In this document: positions 42,878-55,200 of the stretch, in pieces
Position numbering within the stretch: the stretch's first letter is position 1
How the letters are laid out: each line of letters starts with the position of its first letter
NCBI GenBank assembly: GCA_019973155.2
Contig: BPQB01000020.1
Location: forward strand, 310,001-374,000
Source: Phanerochaete sordida
Taxonomy: Eukaryota; Basidiomycota; Agaricomycetes; Polyporales; Phanerochaetaceae
DNA: 64,000 nt
Direction of reading: 5' to 3'
Made by a program: the position numbers and the translations under genes
Notes under the pieces: model-generated
Told to the model about the DNA's origin: nothing
What the model saw: the letters and a program-made list of their open reading frames with translations, nothing else
Databases searched by the model: none

Positions 42878-43549
42878 ATGACGAAATATCGAGAATTATG
42901 CCGCTCCAGAGAACCGACGTACGACGAGACCTGCCCCAAACGAGGTCGGGATCCCGCGCTCACGTGGCAGGCCGCCGGCATGGCACAGCTCTGCGCGTCA
43001 CGGTTCGCCCGACTCGGACTTGTTTCGCTACTGCTCATTGCGCTGGAGACTCTAGCCGACCCTGGTCAGATTGCAGGGAGAATATCACCTCTCGTACGTA
43101 GTCTTGGGGTAGATATCAAGGGACGGCCGACGGCTAATCGGTATGCGACTGCAGTTCCTGGTGCGAGGACCGCATCCTCACGCCAATCTGCGACAGTACC
43201 CGGCCGCGACGCGCGCGAGCCTGCCGGGTATCGACCGTGCGCGGATCTTGTAGCGCAGGAGCTCCGGACGGTGGAGTCGGCTGTGCGCTGCCAGCCGAGT
43301 GCTGCACGTAAAGGCACCGCGCCGCCAGCAAGGGCACGCGCCTTCAATATCGCCGTCTTTGAGTTCTTCGCACGGCGAAGTGGGGCGCACGACCAACGTT
43401 TGACCTTGTCACGAAGGTGCGCAGACGATACGCGGTGCATCGTATGTCCGGGCCCTGATGTTCAGACCCTTGTACTCAGGCACGATGAGGTAAATCGCCG
43501 TGCTTTCGCGTGCGCGTACTCCGGGGCGGATCAGAGACTGCACGCATAG
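42878..43549 (+). CDS. Questionable 223-aa frame
   Basis: An open frame beginning MTKYRELCRSREPTYDETCP, with one hydrophobic stretch (RLGLVSLLLIALETLAD). It lies 60 bp after the dehydratase stop, has no recognisable motif and no introns, and sits in GC-rich DNA where chance frames are common. It is listed so it can be tested against transcripts. Confidence 0.2.
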   Translation: MTKYRELCRSREPTYDETCPKRGRDPALTWQAAGMAQLCASRFARLGLVSLLLIALETLADPGQIAGRISPLVRSLGVDIKGRPTANRYATAVPGARTASSRQSATVPGRDAREPAGYRPCADLVAQELRTVESAVRCQPSAARKGTAPPARARAFNIAVFEFFARRSGAHDQRLTLSRRCADDTRCIVCPGPDVQTLVLRHDEVNRRAFACAYSGADQRLHA

Positions 43550-43695
43550 GAAAGTTAAGCTCACAAGGTGAGATATGGCGCTTTGCAGAGTTCAATGTGT
43601 GCATGACTGAAGATTTACAACAAAATTAAGCAGAGGGTCATATAAACATGATGCATGAAGGGCATAGTGGGCGAGAAGAACGGGACGCGTACGGC

Positions 43696-44712
43696 CTATT
43701 CGTCGACATCTGTGAAGGTCCTCTTCTTCGACTTCAGCCACGCCCTGCCCAGACTCTGCGGCTTCGGCTTCGCCCACTTGCCCGCCGCGCCAGCAGACAG
43801 CCCGTCGGAGAGGAGATCCTTGATGAGCTGCGCGCCGTGGAACTTCGGCTTCGCGCCATCGGACTGGCGGGCGCCCGCGCTGCTCTTCGTCGTGCAGCGC
43901 TTCTTGGGCGACGGCGCAGGCTTCTCCGTGAGCAGGCGGAACACGGTGAGCTCCTGCGTCTTCGCCTTGTTTTCGTTGCTGATGCTGGCACCAGCGGCGG
44001 CTGCGCGCGCGCGACGCGCCTCCGCCTCGGCGAGCGGGACGTGCGTCTCCTGCGAGTCGCGGATGAACGCGCGCACGACGTCGCGGAGAGATTCGAGGCT
44101 GTACAGGCCGCGCAGTGCCTGCTTAAATGTACGCCGGGACTCCTGGTTCGAGTCGGCCTCGGGCATCTTCGACAAGAAATCTTCGATGTCTGTCAAACCC
44201 GGTTCAGAGTTCGGAGCGTCGGCGACATCTTCGGTATCCGTGTCAATTGTCCTGGCCACCGAGGTTATGGAGAGCCGGTCTAGCGCGTCGACAGGAGCCT
44301 GGCCGATGTCCGGGAAAGCCCCATCGGACTCATCGTCGTATTCAAGTAGCTCGCCGTAGGAGCTCCCGCTATCGGTGGACGAGTCGTCGGTGATGGGACT
44401 CAGCGGCTCCATGGCAGACACCTCAGTTGTGTCGATGTTATCCTTGATGTCAAGTTTTTGGTATTCGCTGTCCACGGGCGCGCTGTCCGTATCACTTGTG
44501 GCCTCAGAGCTTTCGTCGATCGGGATGGCCTTGAGCTTGAACTGAACAGGACGAGTATCAAGTTGTGCGGTCGACGGCCGGCGTGCGGGCGTGACGAGGC
44601 TCTGTGCGAGTGTACGCGCCCTGCTGTACTGCGACGCGTCGCCGGAGCGTAGGATCGCGAAGAACTCGCGGTACTCTTCGTAGCGTTGTGGCGTGTCGTG
44701 AATCGAAGTCAT
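43696..44712 (-). CDS. Conserved hypothetical protein, paralogue of the gene at 28.2 kb
   Basis: A single exon of 338 aa from the ATG at 44712 (MTSIHDTPQRYEEYREFFAI) to a stop at 43696. The frame extends further upstream, but the upstream part is AT-rich 5' UTR-like and the homologous start favours 44712. The N-terminal EYREFFAILRSGDASQYSRA, the central YSLESLRDVVRAFIRDSQET and the C-terminal AWLKSKKRTFTDVDE correspond to blocks in the protein at 28,187-29,193. The part between is acidic and Ser/Asp-rich (about residues 70-190). Its relative has one intron; this copy has none. No function is known to me. The family seems small and lineage-specific. Confidence 0.75.
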   Translation of the reverse strand: MTSIHDTPQRYEEYREFFAILRSGDASQYSRARTLAQSLVTPARRPSTAQLDTRPVQFKLKAIPIDESSEATSDTDSAPVDSEYQKLDIKDNIDTTEVSAMEPLSPITDDSSTDSGSSYGELLEYDDESDGAFPDIGQAPVDALDRLSITSVARTIDTDTEDVADAPNSEPGLTDIEDFLSKMPEADSNQESRRTFKQALRGLYSLESLRDVVRAFIRDSQETHVPLAEAEARRARAAAAGASISNENKAKTQELTVFRLLTEKPAPSPKKRCTTKSSAGARQSDGAKPKFHGAQLIKDLLSDGLSAGAAGKWAKPKPQSLGRAWLKSKKRTFTDVDE

Positions 44713-45056
44713 TTTTGCTATGCGATTTTTGTGTTTGTTTTTGTAAAGGGAACAGAACCGGGCGGGGTCGAGCTGTTCACAGTCGAGTGCATGCAGGGTG
44801 GCCGAGGAGGTCGTCGTGGTCGAGGAACAAACAGGTTGGTGGAACAAATGATACAATTTATATTCGCTTTGAGTGGCCTCGATTATGTCAGCCAAGGCCA
44901 CTGCTATTCAGACAAAGCAGCTTGACAATTCCAGACCAAAGACAGAACGTTCGAAATTCAGATCACGAGGCGGCGCGTCATGTCCATAGATAGGGATGCT
45001 CGATACCACTGCATATACATTACTTACTCTCCAGACTCGCTCGAGGGCTGGCCAGA
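44713..45056. other. Intergenic
   Basis: 5' flank of the conserved hypothetical gene and 3' flank of the glycosidase. No further gene. Confidence 0.35.
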
Positions 45057-48000
45057 CTATGCAGTAAGATTCACTGTGGGGAATTCGCCGATCCTCAGTT
45101 TCGTAGCCTGCGAAAATAGTGAGAAACAGCGCATATAATCGGCGGAGTAGAGATACCCCAAACGGCCAGAGGGTGATGTTCGTCGTGGGTCCAGTACACT
45201 CGGGGCTAGTCGGAGGCGGGCTGGCAAACGTGTCTCCCGCGACGCTCCAATCGATCTGACACGCCGTGGCGGAGATGCTCATCGGGGGGAGGCCGGAGTC
45301 GTAGACCGGCGACGGCAGAACGCCGGAGGCCGGGGGCGAGTACTGGAAGCGGAGCGAGGACGTGTCGAGCGCGTACTGCCAGGGCACGGTCGCGTCGAAC
45401 TCGAGGTCGACCGCACGGGCCTCCTGCGCGTTCTGCGCGAGGACCTTCTGCGTGCGCGCGATGTCGAACGCGTAGTGCAGCGGCCCGCGGTGCACCGCGA
45501 CCGAGCCGTGCGGGCGGGGCTCTGCGGCAGGGGCGGGGCACGCGTGGGAGTCAGATCGCGCGGGCGGTCAGGGACGCGGCGCGCGACGCACCGAGTGTGA
45601 TTTCCGCGGGAAGGTTCAGCACGATCGTAGTGGTCCCCGCCGCGACCGAGACCGAGTGCAGGCCGTTCGAGGGGGAGACCGCCTCGGCCTGCGCGCCGTT
45701 CACAGAGATGGTGCCGTTTGCGACCCAGCTCGGGATGCGCACCCGGTACGTAAATGCGCCGGCCGCCTCGATCGTTGTGGTGAGGGTGTCGCTGAACGGA
45801 TACAGCGTGTCCACTGTAACAGTGACCTGGTTTCCTAGAGAAGGGCGGCCCGGTGTGCATCGGTCAGGCGCAGGTGCAGGGCGAGGGAGAACTTCGTACC
45901 GTCAGCCAAGGTGGTCTGCGTAGAAAAGGGGCCCAAGTAAACATGCACGAGGGACGTCTTGTCTGGGCTCGTCACAAACGCGTTGCTGATGAACTTTGGA
46001 TAGCCCTGAGGATGGTTTACCGTGCAGCACCTTCGCACGGAGGACGGCGCGCTTTAGCGGTCGGATCGGGAGCTTCGCCGAGCGGACACTCACGGGTAGT
46101 TGGGCTCCAGGCCAAATACATTAGAGTACGACCTGCCTTTCCCCATGAGCGCTGTTCATAGTGCACGCTGAGCGGACATAGGCAGCGCTTACCCATCCGT
46201 CGGAAACGGATCCCTGTACGCCCGAGATGATCAGTTTCATGAGCAGCAGAGGCAATGTCCACGAGCGATGCTTACGGGTTCATGTTCTTTGCTGCGATCT
46301 GGTTTTGCTGCTGCAGGTATTGCCGAGACCACATATCTGCCTTCCGTATCAAGCGCAAGCTCCGGCGTGGATCACATAGATTGAGCACGCTTACCGCCCG
46401 TCAGCGTGGCAGGTAGCGCGTTGTATGCAACGCGCTCCACCTGCGCGCAAGGAGTTAATACAGACGCGCTAAGAAGAGTGGCCCTGAACACTCGCCCTGT
46501 CTGCGAATTTGGGATCACCTATGACTTGGTAGAGGTAGGACCCCCTTCGCCCCACCAAGGGTCAAATGAGAGACGATCGACGCAGGAGGCGGACGGAGGC
46601 TCACGAGAACATCGTTTCCTGCGAGGGGATTTCATCGATGATGAGAAACCCGCGGCGCTCGAATGTTACTATGCAGCGAACTCACCACGACCAGACACAG
46701 CTCGGTCCTGGACGATTAAAACTTTAGCATCCCTGGCGCGGTGTCCGACGACCCTGCTCACCCGCGAGCCGCTTCAAGCCCAGCCAGGTACTCGTCTGCC
46801 GCGAAGATGCCAGAGGGGCGCCCGTGATACTGGAACAGCAGGTCCCATCCCAAGCTCGCGGCGTCCAGGTCTGTGCGGAGATACGGGCTAATCAGCGTCG
46901 CTTGGACATCCCCACAACAGAGCATCCTGACCCGATTGGTTATGAGTGAATCGGTACGTGGCCGGCAGCGCTTTCAGCCCCTCCGCCATGTTGACTCCGT
47001 GCCAGGTCAGGAATGGGAAGGGGTTCGTGAGGTTCTCGACTGCGGTCTTTGGGAAGTACTGGTCGGACGGGTCAATACGGGGCTCGCGCACGGTTCGAAT
47101 GGGGTCAGAACACACTTCTTCCTTGAACACTTCCTCCCAGGGGTCGCCGTAAGACTTCAGCAGCTGCATCGTGTCCAGCAGCAGCTCCTCATTGCCGTCA
47201 GGATAGAAGTCGTACAGCTTATACACTATTAGTGTAAACTTCGGTCACCAGACAGGAGCCCACACGCACCACTGCAAGGTCATCACGAAATCTTCCCACC
47301 GAGTGTTCGTCCAATCCTCGAGGCCCTCGCCGTTGTTGTGCAGCATGGTGTTCGCGAGCTTCACAAAGGTGTGAAGTGCCGGGACGACACGCCCAGCGAG
47401 CGACGAATTCGCCTCAACCATCTGGATAGCACCGAAGAAGAAGGGGTAGCGACCCCATAGGTACCGAGGCTTCGTGGTGTTGACCTCGGGCCCGAGCCAT
47501 CCAGTGGAGTCCTGGTGATCCAGAACATAGTCGAGGAAATACTGCGTTTGGCTTTGTATGGTGGCGTCGTTGGCAAGAACCCCATTGGGTACCATGCCGT
47601 TCTACGTGAGAGTGAGAGAAACCCATTGGACCAACTATCGCACTCACAAACCAGTAGCTTCCAGCTATGGGTTAAAAATGTGAGCACGTGAAATGTAAGG
47701 CTGATGGTGCTGATTACCTTCTTCCAAATTGGAGTAGTAAGATGATCCACCGGTCCAGTCGGTCTCAGCAACACTGCAATAAACTTAGTAAAAGTGCGCA
47801 GTTAATAAATTATACTCACTAATCGTAGAAATCATGTTCATGTCCAGCAAGGCCATTGGTTTGGACCATCAGCTGTGAAGGCAATATATTGGATTCATAT
47901 CTCGTCCAGCACGATATGAAGGGCGTACCTGATCGTGCAGCCAACCCGCAGGCTTGACCTCCCCGAGAGGCAGATTGAGGAACTGCTTGGGCGCGACTGA

Positions 48001-48121
48001 CAAACAATTTTAGAAATACACCACGTCGGTGCTAGTCATACTCACGACCGGTCTGCGACACGACGCCTGGGGCGCGTATAAGAGAGAGAAAGATTGAGAT
48101 GGTTGTGAAAGACAGCCGCAT
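45057..48121 (-). CDS. Secreted glycoside hydrolase, GH127/DUF1680 family (beta-L-arabinofuranosidase-like)
   Basis: Many short exons, predicted product about 620-660 aa. The signal peptide is MRLSFTTISIFLSLIRAPGV. The mature part shows the DUF1680 order: FLNLPLGEVKPAGWLHDQ, LWGRYPFFFGAIQMVEAN, YKLYDFYPDGNEELLLDTMQ, NPFPFLTWHGVNMAEGLKAL, ELCLVVE, VERVAYNALPATLTG followed by DMWSRQYLQQQNQIAAKNMN, then beta-rich C-terminal domains (YRVRIPSWVANGTISVNGAQ; VAVHRGPLHYAFDI). The last exon encodes TKLRIGEFPTVNLTA. Characterised relatives remove beta-linked L-arabinofuranose from plant wall polymers; the fungal substrate is not established. Exon borders around 46.3-46.8 kb are approximate. A TATA box lies about 60 bp upstream of the ATG. 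Confidence 0.85.
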
Positions 48122-48178
48122 ATCGCCAACGAAAGTTCGCAAGGGAGTGAGCTGCCAAATATCCAAGTCAGTCGAGCC

Positions 48179-48186
48179 CTTATATA
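48179..48186 (-). promoter_or_regulatory. TATA box of the GH127-like gene
   Basis: TATATAAG on the minus strand, about 60 bp before the ATG at 48121. Confidence 0.5.
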
Positions 48187-49603
48187 TCTCAAAGAGTTCA
48201 TCATATACGTACACCGCCGCCCCGTACAGCGATCATTGCTGCAGATAGAACACCTGTCATAGTAACGCAGATGACCGCGTTCATGATTCTTTGCTTAGAA
48301 AGTGCGTTCCATCGGACGTCTTTTGACCTGTGACTAGGCGTTGCAGTGCCCATCTTGGGCCCTCAAGATAGTTGAGAAGGCTTCTGCAGGTCACAGGTAC
48401 GCTTGGTGCGGCTCCGGCTGAAGGCGATGACCTGCCGACTATTACCTGAAACGAAACAATCAATGCTGAGCACGCGTAAGGCATTTCGTCATCGACTTAC
48501 TTTGGCGACGTCTCTTCGAGTGGTATGAGCACTTCCAAGGGCCGTTGCTCGCTCCAAGAACACGCTGGTCGCGGTCCGCACTCGGTCCGCGATTTTCCCT
48601 CGCGTGCGCCGATAGTTTGCGGCCGTGATATTGCGAAGGCTTCGGACGCATGGGTGCCTAGTGGGCAGCGGAGCCGTGGAGTGGTGGCCGGGCTGGCATC
48701 CAAAATGAACCAGGGATAGTCAGAGAGCGTCGAACTCAAATACCTTGAGCGATAGCGATCGCCCTGTCTGCTCCCTCGTCTACCCTCGCAGTGACGCCAC
48801 AACGGCGAGCGAGAAGGGCGATCTTCTCATTGCCACATGCCTTCAAAGCCTCAAAAGAGCATTTCTGCCGCACCTCGTGCCCTCTCGCGGCGACCACAAG
48901 CTCCCTGGCACCGTCTGAATGCAAAACGAAGTAGGTGCAGCGCGCCATGTGGACTTGCTTCCGAGTTGATACAGAGCGCGTGCAGAAGCACCTGCGACCG
49001 TATGCCAGAGGTCAGCCGTCGCACGGGAGGAATAGAGAGAAGTAGGGATCCACACCTTCAGGCTGTCTGCTGGAATCCAGATAGGCAGAGGCAATGTGAA
49101 CCGGTACAAAGCCCGGCAGTCGGCTTGCCTGCGTGCGCGGCAGCGGCAGATGTCCACGCGTCGGTCCACGCCTCCGAGGTCGATGTCTGCATGGTGCGGT
49201 CGTTCTCAGCCGTCTGCAACTCGCCTCAGTTCATGCTGAGCAACCGGTGACAATAGGGAAGACGATGACGCAAAATCCACGCTAAATTAGCTAAAATCAA
49301 GCGGAAATTATGGGCGGCCATCACAGGCCCCGCTTCGCGCAAGAGCGCCCGAACGCAAATCCCTCGTTGCTGCGACGAGAAACGGTGCGCAAAAAATTCT
49401 GTACAGGCTGGTTGAAGACCCGGCGGGGCCGTTGACAAGCATGAGAAACAGATGCGACGGCGCATGCTTCGAGGCTTGGCCTGTCGTCGCCGGCGTGGGC
49501 AGAAGGCAGCTGATCTGCGCGTTGGGCGGGCAATTACCCACGCCGAACGTCGATAACGATCCCGCATGCTTCTCGGCTGCATGGCGCACGGCGAGCGCGA
49601 GCC

Positions 49604-49610
49604 TATATAA
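49604..49610 (+). promoter_or_regulatory. TATA box of the sedolisin gene
   Basis: TATATAA lies about 60 bp before the ATG at 49668. Confidence 0.55.
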
Positions 49611-49667
49611 CCGAGCAACGGCCCCGCCGTCGTGGAGACCAGAACCCACCGCCGTTTGTCTGCGACC

Positions 49668-52209
49668 ATGGTTCGGCCGACTCTCTGCCTGCTGGCGCTC
49701 GTCTCGCTCGCAGTCGCCTCGCCGCTCGCCAAGAGATGGGACGACTTCGAGCTCAAGCACGCCTGGGCAGACGTTCCCAAGGGCTGGAAGTGGCATGCGT
49801 CCGCGCCGTCCGACCATGTCTTGGACATGCGAATCTCTCTGAAGCAGGGAAACCTCGATGATCTCATCGCCTCGCTTTACGAGGTCAGCGACCCAGCGCA
49901 TGAGAAGTAAGCTATCTCTTCCAAGAACTCTGTGCAATCAGCTGTGTATCATGAGCCTCGTGCCTGGCGGTCCTTCTCACGAGGGATCCCCGGTGAGGCT
50001 GCGCGCACCCATCGATGGCCGTCTCCGCCATAGCTGCTTTTTTAGAGGGATAATGCTTATGAACCTTGCTTGACAGGTATGGACAACATTTGTCCAAGGA
50101 GGACGTCGAGGCCTTGGTCGCTCCTCGCCCAGACTCTGTCGAACTCGTGGATGCCTGGCTGGAGTCGAATGGCGTGCCGCTCGCCCATGTCGAACGGCTG
50201 AATGGCGGATCTTGGCTGTCCATCCCGGTCACCGTCGAGCAGGCATCCCGCCTGATGAATGCGACGTACAGCATCTACCAGCACGAGACCACCTCTGAAT
50301 ACGTCGTTCGCACGATGTCGTACAGCCTTCCCAGCGCGCTGCACGCGCACGTCGGCGTGGTCACGCCCACTACCTACTTCAGCACCATGCGCAGCATGCG
50401 CTCGACGAGCTTTCTGCAGCCCCATATTCAGCCGCTCGACAACGACATCGAGACAGCTCCGAAGCTGACCGGACCCCACAGTCTGGCAACGGTGCCTTCT
50501 AGTTGCGCGACTACGATCACGCCTGCCTGCCTGCGCGCCTTGTACAACACGACTTCGTACGTGCCGCAGGCGACCAACGTCAACAAGCTTGGGGTCGCAG
50601 GCTATCTCAGCGAATTTGCAAACGACGCGGATCTCCAGGTGCGCTCTTTCTAGGACCCTATTCCGCTGGGCGTGCTGACCTCGGGCCGCAGACGTTCTTC
50701 AAGAAGTTCAGGACAGATGCTGTAGGGGGCACATTCCAACACGTGCAAGTCAATGGCGGCGGGAACAATCAGAATCAGCCTGGTGTGGAGGTAAGTCAGC
50801 GGACCGCTCATGCAGATTACCGCTGCTCATGAATACGGCGGCACGCAGGCAAACCTTGATATCCAGTATACGGAGGGGATGTCTTTCCCGACGCCGAATA
50901 TTTATTACAGGTACGCGTGGTATCCGGAATGTGTATCAGCGTTGCTGACTCGGCGACCAGCACGGGTGGTTCGCCGCCGTTTACTCCGGACTCGAACACG
51001 CCGACCAACACCAACGAGCCCTACCTCGACTGGCTGAATTTCATTCTCAACCAGACCACCGTGCCGCAGACGTTCACGTAAGCGTCTCTATTGAAACTCA
51101 ATACTCGCTGGGACTGACGCTCGCCGCTTCATCGGGAAGGACATCATATGGTGACGACGAGCAAACAGTACGTCTACGCGCCGTCGCGCCATCGCATCTG
51201 CTGAGCTTGGCATCGATAGGTGCCTTTGGACTATGCGACAGAGGTCTGCAACCTCTTCGCTCAGCTCGGCGCGCGCGGCAGCAGCATCATGTTCTCCAGC
51301 GGTGATGATGGTGTCGGCGCTGGCAATTGCGCGACCAACGACGGCACGAACACCAAGCGCTTCCAGCCAAATTTCCCGGCCAGCTGTCCGTTCGTGACCA
51401 CCGTAAGTTCCGACGAGTGTCGCAACATCTGGCGCCCTCACGCAGCTCTGCGCAGGTCGGTGCCACCACGCGTGTAAACCCCGAGGTCGCAATTAGCTTC
51501 TCTGGCGGTGGATTCTCCAACTATTTTGCTCAGCCTAGGTGCGCTCCACAGCTCGGTTAAAAATGTGATATGGCAACCTTGCTGACTCCACCGTTTCAAA
51601 AAGCTACCAAACCTCGGCGGTCAGCGCATTCCTGAAGAAGCTCGGCTCCACTAACGCTGGTCTGTTCAAGTAGGTGCCAACGCAGCATGTTGCCAGCGCA
51701 TCACTTACACGTGTCTACGGAACAGCACGTCGGGGCGCGCGTATCCCGACGTCGCTGCGCAGGGCGAAGGATTCCAAGTTGTAATTGGCGGTCGCACTGA
51801 GTCCGTCGCAGGGACTAGCGCCAGCTCACCTGTGAGTCTACCTAACCCCGTCCACGCAAGGACCCACAAACTGTGACTTGCTTACTCAACGACGATCGAT
51901 TAGACCTTTGCTGGTGTCATCGCCCTCCTGAACGACTTCCGACTCTCCCAGGGCAAGTCGGGCCTCGGGTTCCTCAACCCGATTATCTATTCAACGGGCG
52001 TCGCTGGCTTCAACGACATCACGTCGGGCTCAAACCCAGGCTGCGGCACCAACGTAAGTCTCGACATCTTCAGGGCTCCTTCGCCTCTAAGTGCGCACTG
52101 TGCTAATCCGGGTGATCTTGCACAGGGCTTCAGTGCGGGGGCGGGGTGGGACCCTGTCACTGGCCTCGGTACGCCCGACTTTGGCAAGCTGCAAGCCCTC
52201 ATCGGGTGA
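49668..52209 (+). CDS. Secreted sedolisin-type serine-carboxyl protease (S53, tripeptidyl-peptidase-like)
   Basis: About a dozen exons give roughly 560 aa. A signal peptide ([20 protein letters not shown]) ending before a KR site is followed by a pro-domain of the kumamolisin-activation type ([36 protein letters not shown]). The catalytic domain contains the E-x3-D motif as EANLD, split by an intron after Glu, and SSGDDGVG for the oxyanion Asp. The nucleophile is in [18 protein letters not shown], and the C-terminal calcium site in [14 protein letters not shown] and [11 protein letters not shown]. All three catalytic residues are present, so an active acid protease is expected. Such enzymes release tripeptides or cleave proteins outside the cell at low pH. 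The gene is divergent from the GH127-like gene. Confidence 0.92.
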
Positions 52210-55200
52210 GCGGGGTGATAGTCGGGCGCGAGAGGGTGCTAGTGTCTCATCGGTGGCTCGGTTGTGCTTGATGTGTGTACCCGTTTGTGGAGCGTCATCA
52301 ACCACACACACGTTCCTACAGCCCACATCATGTCGATCATCCCGGGTCCCTTTTGTTCTTCGACGCGGCCTGTGTGTTCCAGGTATCCCTGTGTGTCCCT
52401 GTATTTCGTCTGCCTATGTCCGCTGACGCAACCTCGCGCATGCGCTTCGGCCACGGCGGGGGCCCCAGAACGTTGCGACGTCAGCCAGCGAGAGGCCTCA
52501 GCGTGTCTAGGGCCGAGACGGACGCAGAGCTCGGTCGTGCGCCGCCATAGGGGCAGGCGGGCAGGCGGGTCTCACCTGAAATTGGGGGCGCGTCGTCATA
52601 GACCTTCGCGCCTGGGCACCGCGCTTCGTCCGCATCTGCACGGCGGTGCGCAGGCTCCAGGTGCGTCCCTGGCAGCCTGACACGGTGCACCGCAGATGCG
52701 CTCGCGCGCTGCGCCACGCGCACACGGAGCGGCCGCACCGGACGACCCTGGAGGGTCGGCCGCGGCGCACGCACTGTGCGGCGCGGGCCAGGGCTTCTCG
52801 GCCGCCCTGTGCACCGCGAGCCTGAGCGAACTCAGATCCTTATAGCAATGCATGCCTTTCGCGAGAGGCATTTTGCCAGGCGCGGGTCTGCAAGCGTGGC
52901 TGCCCGCGATGCTCAATGGGCGGTAGGTACATCGGGACGTGGAAGCCAGGAGCGTCAGGGCCAGGGCAGACGTCCAGGGTGCATGCAGTTCATGACAGCC
53001 TGCGCAATGCGGCACATGACAGGGTGAATGGACTAATGCCTAAGACAGAAAAGGCAGGCGAGCCTGAAGATGAAGTTCAGCGTGCAGGCGCACATCGAGC
53101 ATCGTGAAGTGAATGCGATCTATTGCACCTTCCCAAGTTCTACACAGCTCTATCGACGATCTATCCAGTCTCTGAGACCTCTGTCGGGAGACCGGCAGTG
53201 CAAGATCGTTCAGTCTTGCTCGCCACCCTGAGCGCGCACTGTAAAGTGTGGGAGCGATGGGGGCGGCGGCAGAAGGCGGCTGCACTCCTATCAGCAAAAT
53301 CAATACAGTGAGTTGTGCGGCTCGTCTGTCTCAACACGAAATATCAGCGGATTGTTCGCACCGCGACCGGATCGAAGGGGAGCGCGGCAGGGCTGCGAGT
53401 AAGCTGATGCGCAATCGTGAGCAGGAAGGCGGACCGCATGGCCAGCCCCGGGGCCATGCCGCTGCCTAACGGCTGGCCGCGCGACGCGCCTTAGTGTTCC
53501 GGCCGCCCTGGACTTCTCCTGCCGAGTCGCCACGGAGTTTCAGGCGCATGGCGCCGGCATGCATTCGGCGCACCGCCCGCACGCCCCGCCAGGAGTCGGA
53601 GCGTCTTGCGGTGTGCCCCGGGCATGAAGTACAGCGACGATGCGTTCGAAGAGACGCACGCCGCTCCGACCGGTAGAGGCCTACGAGGGATCCTTGAGAT
53701 CCTGTTCAGGTTACGGTTAGCGTTCTGTGATGTGCGGGAGGAGTGGAGGAGGGGGTGACCGACCGCAGACAGGCCTGTGAGGACCGGCTGACCCATAGGG
53801 AGTCCAGGGCTGATGAGAAGACATGGAGATGTCTGCATGCGCCGCCGACACGAGTACACTTTGGCCAGCGCCTTAGGATAGACGTGATTGGCAGCTGAGC
53901 GCCACGGACGTTGCTCCTGTTCTCACCAGCAGAGCAGCGTACCTCGCCGCGAGAATGCGCTATAATCATCGCCATCTGCCCAGTAAAGCAGTATCAGACA
54001 TTCTGGTAAATCCGCCCAGCACGTCGGCGTCGCGAGGGGCATGAAGGCTTACCTTAATGCCATGTGAGTTTGATAAGCTGCGGAGCCCAGGGTCTAGAAC
54101 GCCCAAGGGGTGATGTCGGAGAAGGCCACTGCTGCGCTGTGCACTTGCTGTCGAGCCTCAATGTTGAACCTCTGACAGACGACCTGCAGCACCGCTGAGC
54201 CTTCGAAGCTGGCTGCAGGACCGGAGTCAATGCCAGTGTCAGAGCAGCCCCTCTGCCGGTGCTTGAGGGGAGACACTGCCTCGTGGCGAAGGCACCTAAA
54301 GCTTCCGCCGGACGTGCCTCTACTTCAACGCCTTCTCTAAAGCAGAAGGGCTGAGTAATTGCAGGGTAGGCGAATTTGTTGTGCGTATCCCTGAGGAAGT
54401 TAAGACGAGTAAATGCAGTTACTTACTGGTAACAGCTGCTCTACTCTTGGCCTCCGGGGACAGTCCACCCAGCTGAATGAGGCACTCTCGTGCCGTAGAA
54501 AGGTAGAAACTGGGGCTCCGACCCTCCCTGGAGGTGAGGCATGAAGCGAACGGGAGAGTGTGGCCTGGAGGAGTGACCCTGTGTTTCAAGTACCGTAGTG
54601 GGATGGCTGCTGAGCAGCAGCGTAGATGAAAATCGGGTGGAATTGGCGTCGAGCAGGAGCGACACTCACTTCGTCAAGGCCAAGGGGCGCACAGCCCTCG
54701 CCACCGCACATCCACCGCTTAGTCGAATGGAGCACGAGACAGAACGAGCAGTCGTAGCATGCCTAACGGTGTTACCAAATTTCTGCGGGCTTTGTCAAGA
54801 TGCGAGATGGACTCCATGCTGACAGGCCTTCAGCTATCAAAACGCGTGCATGAGGTGTAACGACTGCTTACCACCGCAGGATATGAGGGGATAGGGGTAA
54901 GTCAAGTCGCTCCCGCACATCTTCAGAATCACGCGCGATGAATGGTCCTGATTGCGTCCGAGTCGCGATTCGATTGGTGGCTGATGTCGCATCGCACTGC
55001 GCGCACCGCGAGCTCTGCAAGGCCAGGACGATAGTCTGCAAGAGCAAGCCATATCGTAGGCTGATGAGTTCCCAGGGGCGAGTGACACGCCTGCAGCGTC
55101 AGATGACGGAAGAGCACGCCGAACGCACCCCACAACGGCAGGCGAGAGAAGGCATGCGCTGGAGAAGACGGCGCCCAGTCAACGATCGGACACAGCAAGG

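Larger units (their letters stand above)
48122..49667. other. Divergent intergenic region with unresolved frames
   Basis: Separates the secreted glycosidase and the secreted protease. Minus-strand fragments (for example CGNEKIALLARRCGVTARVD near 48.8 kb; MNAVICVTMTGVLSAAMIAV near 48.25 kb) look protein-like but could not be joined. They may be a decaying gene. Confidence 0.3.
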
